Assembly: GCA_002839205.1 (NCBI GenBank)
Contig: PGXP01000067.1
Coordinates: 1,620-9,733, forward strand
Length of the DNA: 8,114 bases
Direction of reading: 5' to 3'
From: Spirochaetae bacterium HGW-Spirochaetae-9
Lineage (GTDB): Bacteria; Spirochaetota; Spirochaetia; Treponematales; Rectinemataceae
Shown here: positions 1-5,452 of the stretch, piece after piece
Layout: every line of letters begins with the position of its first letter
How positions within the stretch are numbered: the first letter of the stretch is position 1
The notes under the pieces: generated by a model
Databases searched by the model: none
What the model saw: the letters and a program-made list of their open reading frames with translations, nothing else
What the model was told of the DNA's origin: nothing
Made by a program: the position numbers and the translations under genes

Positions 1-265
1 TCAGGTGGTGACGGGTCTCATTTTTGGATTCTTCGCTGGAGATATCGCCATTTATAATGTAGGCTTCGATGCCGACGATCGGTTTGATCCCGGCTTTTTT
101 GGCTTGTCGGTAAAAATCTATCGCGCCGTACAGATTGCCGTGATCCGTGATAGCGACGGCGGGCATGCCGTAGCTCAGGGCGAGCTTGATCATCCGGTCA
201 ACCCGGCAGGCTCCATCCAGCAAACTGTATTGGCTATGGTTATGCAAGTGCACAAAAGACATCAT
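1..265 (-). CDS. dnaE: DNA polymerase III alpha subunit, N-terminal PHP domain (partial)
   Basis: This is the first 88 codons of the replicative DNA polymerase catalytic subunit; the rest lies beyond the left edge. The visible part is the start of the PHP domain, with [14 protein letters not shown] at residues 6-19 (metal-binding histidines of motif I) and ITDHGN at residues 39-44. These are the standard landmarks of bacterial DnaE. The protein begins with two adjacent Met codons at 265-263 and 262-260. A GTGGAG Shine-Dalgarno-like sequence at 269-274 lies 3 nt from the first ATG and 6 nt from the second, so the second (start at 262) is the better initiation site by spacing. The family is certain from the motifs. 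Nothing can be said about the polymerase or OB domains. A probable promoter lies about 50 bp upstream. The gene is chromosomal housekeeping DNA and marks the left flank as ordinary genome. Confidence 0.93.
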   Translation of the reverse strand, partial: MMSFVHLHNHSQYSLLDGACRVDRMIKLALSYGMPAVAITDHGNLYGAIDFYRQAKKAGIKPIVGIEAYIINGDISSEESKNETRHHL

Positions 266-290
266 AAACTCCACTTATCTCATCCGTCTG

Positions 291-318
291 ATTTTTGCAA
301 ATCGCCTGATTCTGTCAA
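291..318 (-). promoter_or_regulatory. Putative sigma-70 type promoter for dnaE
   Basis: Reading the minus strand, a perfect TTGACA (318-313) is followed 16 bp later by AAAAAT (296-291), which matches the -10 consensus at four of six positions. Transcription would begin near 284 and leave a leader of about 20 nt that just holds the Shine-Dalgarno site. A 5-bp-arm inverted repeat (TCCGA/TCGGA, 326-342) lies immediately upstream of the -35. No experimental support is possible from sequence alone. Confidence 0.4.
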
Positions 319-384
319 GGGAGATTCCGATGCTTTTTCGGATTTATGTGGGAGCGTGCGCTACGCGCGGTTTATAAACTAACA

Positions 385-421
385 AGTGAATGAGTTAAAC
401 AGTGAATAAGTTAATAGTGAA
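385..421. repeat. Imperfect tandem repeat, about 16-bp period, 2.4 copies
   Basis: AGTGAATGAGTTAA (385-398) is repeated as AGTGAATAAGTTAA (401-414) with a single mismatch and a 16-bp period. A third partial copy, AGTGAA, follows at 416-421. The tract is A+T rich and lies upstream of the putative dnaE promoter. It may be a simple slippage product. No protein-binding role can be shown. Confidence 0.6.
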
Positions 422-463
422 GCTGCGCCATATGCGTAGATCCCCTATCAGGCTCAAAATGAA

Positions 464-571
464 CGTCATTCCTGCGCAACCCCTTCCGCCAGACTCGACC
501 CCTACCGTCATTTCTGCGGCCGAGGTCCTCGGCAAACCACTTGTGGTTTGGCGGGGTGAAAAGGCAGGAAT
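464..571. repeat. Probable dispersed intergenic repeat element with inverted ends
   Basis: The element begins with CGTCATTCCTGCG (464-476) and ends with GGCAGGAAT (563-571). ATTCCTGC (468-475) and GCAGGAAT (564-571) form an 8-bp inverted pair. An internal near-copy of the left end, CGTCATTTCTGCGG, is at 506-519. Two abutting palindromes follow: GCCGAGG-t-CCTCGGC (519-533) and CAAACCAC-tt-GTGGTTTG (533-550), sharing base 533. The ATTCCTGC...GCAGGAAT pattern resembles multicopy palindromic repeats that I recall from several bacterial genomes. No coding capacity is credible. Copy number cannot be judged from this window. Confidence 0.6.
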
Positions 572-690
572 CCATTCAATCAAACTGCTCGCAGCACCCC
601 ACTCCATCACTTACCCACGGCGCGTAGCGCCCAGCGCTTCCTCTGTGTTAAATCCTCCCCGTTAAATCTTCTGGCAAATCTCTCGCACTG

Positions 691-752
691 CACTGGAGAT
701 CCCCTTGTCGCCACAAGGGAATCACTAGGGGATCACTAGGGGATCTCCAGTG
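691..752. repeat. Hairpin built from four 11-bp units, 15-bp perfect arms
   Basis: CACTGGAGATCCCCT (691-705) is perfectly complementary to AGGGGATCTCCAGTG (738-752). Inside, the minus strand reads three tandem 11-mers: GATCCCCTAGT (745-735), GATCCCCTAGT (734-724) and GATTCCCTTGT (723-713). A fourth unit in the opposite orientation, GATCCCCTTGT, sits at 698-708, separated from the array by CGCC. The inverted unit can pair with different tandem units, so at least two stems are possible: 691-705 with 738-752, or CCCTTGT (702-708) with ACAAGGG (713-719). No T-tract follows either stem, so it is not a simple terminator. Confidence 0.75.
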
Positions 753-791
753 GATTCAAGCAGGGAGCAAGGAGCAATCGATCAAACCGGA

Positions 792-827
792 CAAAGAAAA
801 AGCCGGATCGCATCGAGCAATCCGGCT
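792..827 (-). terminator. Rho-independent terminator downstream of the hydrogenase remnant
   Basis: On the minus strand the stem AGCCGGAT (827-820) pairs with ATCCGGCT (808-801) across an 11-nt loop. It is followed directly by a T-rich tract, reading TTTTTCTTTGT through 801-791. The stem starts 22 bp beyond the stop codon of the hydrogenase fragment. No T-tract follows in the plus direction, so it acts on minus-strand transcripts only. Its survival next to a broken gene suggests that gene was transcribed until recently, or still is. Confidence 0.85.
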
Positions 828-849
828 GGATATTACAAGGCAATAGCCT

Positions 850-1034
850 TTAGTGATGTTTGTGTGTGGCTTCTTTGACTACCTGACCTGTGCTGACCGA
901 GCGTTCAAAGTAGTGGGTATGAAGGAGCTTGTGGGCAAGCTCGCTATTGGGGGCTCCCAGGAAGCGTTCGTAAATACGCTTGACTTCGGGATTGTGATGG
1001 CTCTTGCGATAGGTGAGCTTGCGGTCTTCTTCAT
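850..1034 (-). pseudogene. [FeFe] hydrogenase small-subunit (C-terminal) domain, frame broken at the start
   Basis: The minus-strand frame 1038-850 reads LYEEDRKLTYRKSHHNPEV, then KRIYERFLGAPNSELAHKLL and HTHYFER, ending in THKHH and TAA. This is the classic iron-hydrogenase small-subunit signature (RKSHxNP, IYExFLGxP, HKLLHTHY), normally at the C-terminus of HydA or as a separate small chain. The frame is open from 1086 but contains no ATG, GTG, TTG or CTG before the conserved domain. An AGGAGG (1047-1042) and an ATG (1034-1032) at 7-nt spacing sit exactly where a gene start should be, but that ATG opens a different frame that stops after 51 codons and makes no recognisable protein. Either a standalone small-subunit gene lost one base just after its ATG, or this is the 3' remnant of a longer hydA with a fortuitous start signal. 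A sequencing error is also possible. An intact terminator follows. Confidence 0.75.
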
Positions 1035-1071
1035 AAAGACGCCTCCTGTGATTAGTCGATGCGATGAGGAA

Positions 1072-1101
1072 AGTATAGAAGGGGATTCAAAGCGCTGTCA
1101 A
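1072..1101 (-). promoter_or_regulatory. Strong sigma-70 type promoter upstream of the hydrogenase fragment
   Basis: The minus strand carries a perfect TTGACA (1101-1096), an 18-bp spacer and TATACT (1077-1072), five of six matches to the -10 consensus. Initiation near 1065 would give a leader of about 30 nt holding AGGAGG and an ATG. Promoter, ribosome site, ATG and terminator together look like a complete small transcription unit, although its coding frame is out of register. Confidence 0.6.
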
Positions 1102-1120
1102 GAATTTTTATGATTTTATG

Positions 1121-1126
1121 CATAAT
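1121..1126 (+). promoter_or_regulatory. Possible -10 element of a promoter for the sugar operon
   Basis: CATAAT matches the -10 consensus at five of six positions, but no good -35 lies 16-18 bp upstream (TCAAGA at 1098-1103 matches three of six). A second candidate is TTGACA at 1185-1190 with GATTCT at 1208-1213 (17-bp spacer), which would start transcription close to 1220. TACCG (1126-1130) and CGGTA (1140-1144) form a 19-bp inverted repeat just after CATAAT that could be an operator. No candidate is decisive. Confidence 0.25.
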
Positions 1127-1219
1127 ACCGAATATTTACCGGTACATTTTCATTCTGTTGAACTCAAGGCGGCAATGAAATTGCTTGACAAAGGGACGAA
1201 CGCACAGGATTCTGTTTTC

Positions 1220-2041
1220 ATGCTGAAATCCGCATATGGAGCCGAAGGCTTCAGAAGTGTGCCTGTCGCCCTTGTCACCGGTTCCAGCCGGGGTTTGGGC
1301 CGCGGCGTCGCTCTCGAACTCGCCTCCCATGGATTTTCCGTAGCCATCCATTACTCGGGCAACGAGGCGGCGGCCAGAGAGTCGCTGGCCCTATGCAGCG
1401 CCGCGGCCCCCTCAAGCGACCAGCGCTTCGGAATTTTCCGATGCGACATCGCGGATCCAGCCCAGCGTTCAGCCCTTGTGGACGAGGTGTTTTCATTCTT
1501 CGGTTCCGTGGACGCCCTCGTGAACAACGCAGGCATCGGGCCTAAAGTACGGGCCGACATCCTCGACGCGAGCGAGGAGTCTTTCGAGGAAGTGCTGCGC
1601 ACCAACCTGCAGGGACCCTACTTTCTCACCCAAGCTATGGCGCGACGCTGGCTGGCTGGCAATGCCCCCTCCGCCCTTCCTCAGGGGCATACGGTCATTT
1701 TTGTCACCTCGATTTCAGCCGCCACTGCATCGATAGGCAGAGGCGAATACTGTGTCTCCAAGGCGGGACTTTCCATGGCGGCCCAGCTATGGGCGGCGAG
1801 GCTGGCCGGTTCCGGCATCCAGGTCTACGAGCTTCGACCCGGCATCATGGAGACCGACATGACAAAGGGCGTCAAAGCCAAATATGACGCGCTGATAGCC
1901 GAGGGCGTGGTGCCCCAGAAACGCTGGGGCTATCCCGCCGATGTCGGCCGGGCCGTACGATCACTCCTCGAAGGCGATTTCGCCTATTCGACGGGCAACA
2001 TCTTCAACATCGACGGCGGATTCCAGATTTCCAGGCTTTGA
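1220..2041 (+). CDS. SDR-family oxidoreductase (annotated elsewhere as 3-ketoacyl-ACP reductase-like)
   Basis: This is a classical short-chain dehydrogenase/reductase of 273 aa with the start used here. The Rossmann nucleotide-binding motif TGSSRGLG is at residues 20-27 and NNAG at 102-105. The catalytic Ser is in VTSIS (about 164) and the Tyr-Lys pair is in GEYCVSK (Y177, K181). The tail RWGYPADVGRAV ... STGNIFNIDGG is typical of the FabG-like subgroup, as I recall it, often found in sugar operons rather than fatty acid synthesis. It probably oxidises or reduces a sugar-derived hydroxyl/keto group using NAD(P). The start is uncertain. The ATG at 1220 has AGGA at 1206-1209. A GTG at 1259 fits the usual family N-terminus best (PVALVTG), and ATGs at 1118 and 1175 are in frame too. 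It is first in a four-gene operon, ending 22 bp before the next gene. A KduD-like role is possible but not shown. Confidence 0.88.
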   Translation: MLKSAYGAEGFRSVPVALVTGSSRGLGRGVALELASHGFSVAIHYSGNEAAARESLALCSAAAPSSDQRFGIFRCDIADPAQRSALVDEVFSFFGSVDALVNNAGIGPKVRADILDASEESFEEVLRTNLQGPYFLTQAMARRWLAGNAPSALPQGHTVIFVTSISAATASIGRGEYCVSKAGLSMAAQLWAARLAGSGIQVYELRPGIMETDMTKGVKAKYDALIAEGVVPQKRWGYPADVGRAVRSLLEGDFAYSTGNIFNIDGGFQISRL

Positions 2042-2052
2042 GTATCATCTCC

Positions 2053-2058
2053 AGGAGG
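2053..2058 (+). promoter_or_regulatory. Ribosome binding site fixing the GH88-like gene start
   Basis: A perfect AGGAGG lies 5 nt before the ATG at 2064. The reading frame stays open upstream to 1941, but that extension overlaps the SDR gene and lacks such a site, so 2064 is the start. Confidence 0.85.
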
Positions 2059-2063
2059 TTCCC

Positions 2064-3452
2064 ATGATCGATCTGCACGAAACGACGGACTGGGCGTCCT
2101 TCGCCGGACCGGTCGGCAAGGTTTTCTCGCTTGCGGCAGGCAAAACGAGGGGGCTCGCGGCCCGATGGGAAGGCGAATCAGGTTCGCCGGTATTCACGAT
2201 AGGCGGCCGCTACACCCAGCGCGGCTGGACCGAGTGGACCCAGGGCTTCCAGTTCGGCAACGCTCTCCTCGTCTACGAAGCGTCGGGCGATCCCTGGTTC
2301 CTGGACTATGGGCGGGAAAAGACCGTGAAGTCCATGGCACGCCATGTTTCCCACTTCGGCGTCCACGACCACGGCTTCAACAATATCTCCACCTACGGCA
2401 ATCTCCTCCGCATGATGGCCGAAGGCCGGATCGAGAAGAACGAGTGGGAAGCCGAATTCTGCCGCCTGGCCCTCAAGGTTTCGGGCGCCGTCCAGGCTTC
2501 GCGCTGGACCCACTTCCCCGACCTGGGCTTCATCCATTCCTTCAACGGGGCCCACTCTCTCTTCGCCGACACGATACGCTCGCTGCGCGTGCTCGCCGTG
2601 GCCCACAGCCTCGGCCACGTCCTCATGGGCGAACAGGACAAGAGGGTGAGCCTCCTTGCCAGGCTTCTGCGGCACGCCGAGACGACGGCCCGCTACAATG
2701 TCTACTTCGGGCAGGGCCGTGACCGCTGGGACGTGGCCGGAAGGGTAGCCCACGAATCGATCTTCAATGTGGAGAGCCGCTCGTACCGCTGCCCGGCGAG
2801 CCAGCAGGGCTATTCTCCCTTTACTACCTGGACGCGGGGCCTGGCCTGGATCATCCTTGGCTTCGCCGAGGAGCTGGAATACCTGGAAAGCCTTCCGGAA
2901 GCGGAATTCCCCGCCCTTGAACTGGCCTGCTTTCCCACGAAACGATCGGTGATCGAGCGCTTCGAGCAGGTGACCAGGGTCACTAGCGATTTCTATATCG
3001 AAAATACGCCTCCCGACGGCATCCCCTACTGGGACACGGGCGCTCCCAATCTCTGGAAGCTGGGGAATTGGCTCGAGAAGCCAGCCGACCCCGGGAATCC
3101 CTTCGAGCCCGTCGACTCCTCGGCGGCGGCGATCGCTGCCCAGGGAATGCTGAGGCTGGGGAGGCACTTCGCCGCCGCCGGCAAGCCTTTGGCAGACAGA
3201 TATCTGAAAGCGGGGGCCAGGATAGCCCGAAGCCTCATGGATGAGCCCTATCTGAGCGGCGATCCAGGACACGAAGGCCTCCTTCTCAACGCCGTATACC
3301 ATTACCCCAACGGCTGGGACGCCGCGCCCGGCGCCGACGGCATACCACGCGGTGAATCCTGCATGTGGGGCGACTACCACCTTCTCGAGCTCGCTCTCTA
3401 CCTGCAGAGGCTGGGACGCGGCGTAGAGCCCCAGCGCTTCTACACGATCTGA
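2064..3452 (+). CDS. Glycoside hydrolase family 88-like protein (unsaturated glucuronyl hydrolase type)
   Basis: A 462-aa (alpha/alpha)6-barrel enzyme of the GH88/GH105 type. These use a vinyl-ether hydration mechanism to remove an unsaturated uronic acid from oligosaccharides made by polysaccharide lyases. Family landmarks in order are HDHGFNNISTYGN (101-113), FADTIRSLRVLAVAH (167-181), GYSPFTTWTRGLAW (249-262), GIPYWD (319-324), DSSAAAIAAQGMLRL (351-365) and the C-terminal GESCMWGDYHLLEL (430-443). D102 and D169 are the likely counterparts of the two essential Asp residues described for Bacillus unsaturated glucuronyl hydrolase; this is inferred by motif position. The N-terminus has no signal peptide, so the enzyme acts in the cytoplasm on imported saccharides. 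The exact substrate is unknown, and the N-terminal half diverges from the textbook enzymes. Codon use is markedly G+C rich. The next gene begins 23 bp downstream. Confidence 0.85.
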   Translation: MIDLHETTDWASFAGPVGKVFSLAAGKTRGLAARWEGESGSPVFTIGGRYTQRGWTEWTQGFQFGNALLVYEASGDPWFLDYGREKTVKSMARHVSHFGVHDHGFNNISTYGNLLRMMAEGRIEKNEWEAEFCRLALKVSGAVQASRWTHFPDLGFIHSFNGAHSLFADTIRSLRVLAVAHSLGHVLMGEQDKRVSLLARLLRHAETTARYNVYFGQGRDRWDVAGRVAHESIFNVESRSYRCPASQQGYSPFTTWTRGLAWIILGFAEELEYLESLPEAEFPALELACFPTKRSVIERFEQVTRVTSDFYIENTPPDGIPYWDTGAPNLWKLGNWLEKPADPGNPFEPVDSSAAAIAAQGMLRLGRHFAAAGKPLADRYLKAGARIARSLMDEPYLSGDPGHEGLLLNAVYHYPNGWDAAPGADGIPRGESCMWGDYHLLELALYLQRLGRGVEPQRFYTI

Positions 3453-3460
3453 GAATTTTC

Positions 3461-3466
3461 AGGAGG
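3461..3466 (+). promoter_or_regulatory. Ribosome binding site fixing the TIM-barrel gene start
   Basis: AGGAGG lies 9 nt before the ATG at 3476. The frame remains open upstream to 3365, but that extension overlaps the GH88-like gene and has no family resemblance, so 3476 is chosen. Confidence 0.8.
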
Positions 3467-3475
3467 CCAGTCTCT

Positions 3476-4294
3476 ATGACGGATCTTTCACGCTTCGCCA
3501 TCCATACTTTCACGACAAAACCCTGGCCCCTCGCGACGGCGGTGGCCAAATACGCCGAAGCGGGCGTCTCCGGCATCTCCGTCTGGAAGGAGACGATCGA
3601 GGGGATGAAGCCTTCAGCCGCCGCCGCGCTTATTCGCCAGGCCGGTCTGAGAACTGTATCGATGGTGCGCGGCGGCTTTTTCCCCGCGGCATCCGAGGAC
3701 GAGCGCCTCAGGCGCATCGCCGACAACATCAACCTTATACACGCCAGCGCGGAACTGGGAGCGCCCCACATAGTCCTCGTCTGCGGCGCAGACCCCCGGG
3801 TAACCCTCGATATAGCCCGTGATCAGGTGGCCGCCGGCCTCGAGGCCATTCTTCCCGAGGCGGAGAAAGCCGGGGTGAGGCTGGCCATCGAGCCCCTCCA
3901 CCCCATGTACGCCGACACGCGGTCGGTCGTGAACACGATGAAGCAGGCCAACGACCTCTGCGAGCGCTTCGCCCATCCATCGCTCGGCGTGGCGGTCGAT
4001 GTATACCATGTATGGTGGGACCCTGAACTCGAAAGCGAAATCGCGCGCTGCGGCGCCATGGGCAAGATATTCGCCTTCCACGTCTGCGACTGGAAATCGC
4101 CCACCGTCGACATGCTGAACGACCGCGGCCTCATGGGCGAGGGCTGCATCGACATCCCCCGCATCAGGGGATGGGTAGAGAAGGCGGGCTTCTCGGGTTT
4201 CGTCGAAGTGGAAATTTTCTCGAACCGCTACTGGGCGATGGACCAGGACGAGTTCCTCGGAATGGTGAAGGAAGCATGGAAGGAGAAGGTATGA
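3476..4294 (+). CDS. Sugar isomerase/epimerase-like TIM-barrel protein (xylose isomerase-like, AP endonuclease 2 fold)
   Basis: A 272-aa single-domain protein of the xylose-isomerase-like TIM-barrel family, the usual length. The expected metal-ligand set is visible: E139 in LAIEPLHP, D175 in [12 protein letters not shown]202 in FAFHVCDW and E246 in FVEVEIFS. Members isomerise or epimerise sugars or keto-acids. Some relatives cleave 3-keto-glycosides after a partner dehydrogenase has oxidised C3. This protein belongs to a distinctive subgroup ([31 protein letters not shown]) that I recall beside Gfo/Idh/MocA genes in other bacteria, with no established reaction. It ends in an ATGA overlap with the downstream dehydrogenase, so the two are translationally coupled and probably act on the same intermediate. 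No signal peptide is seen. Confidence 0.88.
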   Translation: MTDLSRFAIHTFTTKPWPLATAVAKYAEAGVSGISVWKETIEGMKPSAAAALIRQAGLRTVSMVRGGFFPAASEDERLRRIADNINLIHASAELGAPHIVLVCGADPRVTLDIARDQVAAGLEAILPEAEKAGVRLAIEPLHPMYADTRSVVNTMKQANDLCERFAHPSLGVAVDVYHVWWDPELESEIARCGAMGKIFAFHVCDWKSPTVDMLNDRGLMGEGCIDIPRIRGWVEKAGFSGFVEVEIFSNRYWAMDQDEFLGMVKEAWKEKV

Positions 4295-5442
4295 GCGACA
4301 GGACAATACGGATTCTGATGAACGGCGTGACGGGAAGGATGGGAACGAACCAGCACCTCGCGCGCTCGATACTGGCTATCCGCGAGCTGGGCAGAGTGAG
4401 GCTCCGCGACGGTTCCCGCCTCGTTCCCGAACCCGTCCTCGTCGGCCGCGACGAGAAAAAGCTCGCTGCCCTCGCCAAGACCTATTCGGTGGCGCGATAC
4501 ACAACTGACCTGGACGGCGCCCTCGCCGATCCGGCCAACGAAATCTATTTCGACTCCCAGACGACGGCCCAGCGCACGGTCGGCATAACGAAGGCCATCG
4601 CCGCGGGCAAGGCTATCTATTGTGAAAAGCCGACTGCCACGACAACCGCCGGAGCCCTCGAACTCTACAGGCTGGCGAAGGCCGCCGGAGTCAAGCAGGG
4701 CGTCGTCCAGGACAAGCTCTGGCTCCCCGGCCTCCTCAAGCTGAAATACCTCATCGATACGGGCTTTTTCGGGGAGATCCTCTCGGTGCGGGGCGAATTC
4801 GGCTATTGGGTTTTCGATGGGTATTCGCAGCCCTGCCAGCGGCCTTCCTGGAACTACAGGCAGGAAGACGGCGGCGGCATCATGATCGACATGTTCTGCC
4901 ACTGGCGCTATGTGATCGACAATCTCTTCGGCGAGATACAATCCCTTTCGGCCCTCGGCGCTACCCACATAGGCAAGCGTCTGGACGAGAAGGGCAAGGA
5001 ATACGCCTGTACGGCCGAGGACGCTGCCTACGGAACCTTCCAGCTCGCGAACGGCGTCATCTGCCAGTTCAACTCCTCCTGGGCCGTGCGCGTGCGGCGC
5101 GACGATCTCTTCGTGATGCAGGTGGACGGCACGAAGGGCACGGCAGTCGCGGGCCTGCGCGAGTGCCATATCCAGGGCGAGGCCATGACGCCCAAACCTG
5201 TCTGGAATCCCGACATAGCGAGCGGCATCGACTACTACGAGGACTGGGCCAGAATGCCAACGCGGGATATCGCGGACAACGCCTTCAAGGTGCAGTGGGA
5301 AAAATTCCTCCTCCACGTGGCCCAGGACGATCCCTTCCCCTGGGACCTCCTCGCCGGAGCCAAGGGAGTCCAGCTGGCCGAGCTCGGCCTGGAGAGCTGG
5401 AAGACGCGACGCTGGGTGGACCTGCCCCACTTGGAGGGTTGA
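4291..5442 (+). CDS. Gfo/Idh/MocA-family dehydrogenase
   Basis: A 383-aa NAD(P)-dependent sugar or cyclitol dehydrogenase. The N-terminal Rossmann domain begins [20 protein letters not shown], a subgroup-specific opening with an extra segment before the usual [12 protein letters not shown]. The family signature EKP is at 112-114 (K113 the expected catalytic Lys). The C-terminal alpha/beta domain has GYWVFDG (171-177), [21 protein letters not shown] (195-214) with H204 as the likely substrate-side His, and [12 protein letters not shown] (261-272). It is last in the operon, overlaps the TIM-barrel gene by 4 nt, and lies 10 bp from the convergent mrpD stop. It probably oxidises a ring hydroxyl of a sugar or sugar acid before or after the isomerase step. 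Substrate and direction are unknown. Confidence 0.9.
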   Translation: MSDRTIRILMNGVTGRMGTNQHLARSILAIRELGRVRLRDGSRLVPEPVLVGRDEKKLAALAKTYSVARYTTDLDGALADPANEIYFDSQTTAQRTVGITKAIAAGKAIYCEKPTATTTAGALELYRLAKAAGVKQGVVQDKLWLPGLLKLKYLIDTGFFGEILSVRGEFGYWVFDGYSQPCQRPSWNYRQEDGGGIMIDMFCHWRYVIDNLFGEIQSLSALGATHIGKRLDEKGKEYACTAEDAAYGTFQLANGVICQFNSSWAVRVRRDDLFVMQVDGTKGTAVAGLRECHIQGEAMTPKPVWNPDIASGIDYYEDWARMPTRDIADNAFKVQWEKFLLHVAQDDPFPWDLLAGAKGVQLAELGLESWKTRRWVDLPHLEG

Positions 5443-5452
5443 ACTCTACGGC

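Larger units (their letters stand above)
266..849. other. Intergenic region with no supported gene, dense in repeats
   Basis: This is the gap between dnaE and the hydrogenase remnant. The open frames here do not look like proteins; they run through repeat DNA and carry translated repeat sequence. From left to right it holds the dnaE promoter, a tandem repeat (385-421), a repeat element with nested palindromes (464-571), a short palindrome GGCGC-gta-GCGCC (619-631), an 11-mer hairpin array (691-752), and the terminator of the minus-strand gene to the right (792-827). A 10-bp segment of the short palindrome (CGCGTAGCGC, 621-630) occurs in reverse complement at 358-367, so the central repeat element is bracketed by an inverted pair. 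Confidence 0.7.

Noticed and set aside
395..610. 71-codon open frame on the minus strand
   Set aside because: It runs through the palindromic repeat element and carries repeat sequence translated by chance.
350..760. CRISPR array
   Set aside because: The repeats here are short, abutting or nested and lack unique spacers of regular length; no cas genes are present.
879..1034. 51-codon frame from the well-placed ATG on the minus strand
   Set aside because: Its product has no recognisable features, and the conserved hydrogenase sequence is in a neighbouring frame.
1085..1101. Operator palindrome around AGCGCT overlapping the -35
   Set aside because: Only the central 6 bp are symmetric; the flanks mismatch, so it is not better than chance.
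1118..1219. N-terminal extension of the SDR from the ATG at 1118
   Set aside because: It has no family similarity, lower G+C than the gene and no good ribosome site. It is more likely promoter DNA.
2178..3380. 400-codon open frame on the minus strand
   Set aside because: It is antisense to the GH88-like gene and arises from its G+C-rich codon use. It has no family motifs and no supported start.
4228..5430. 400-codon open frame on the minus strand
   Set aside because: It lies antisense to the Gfo/Idh/MocA gene, which has clear motifs and a coupled start; the reverse frame has none.
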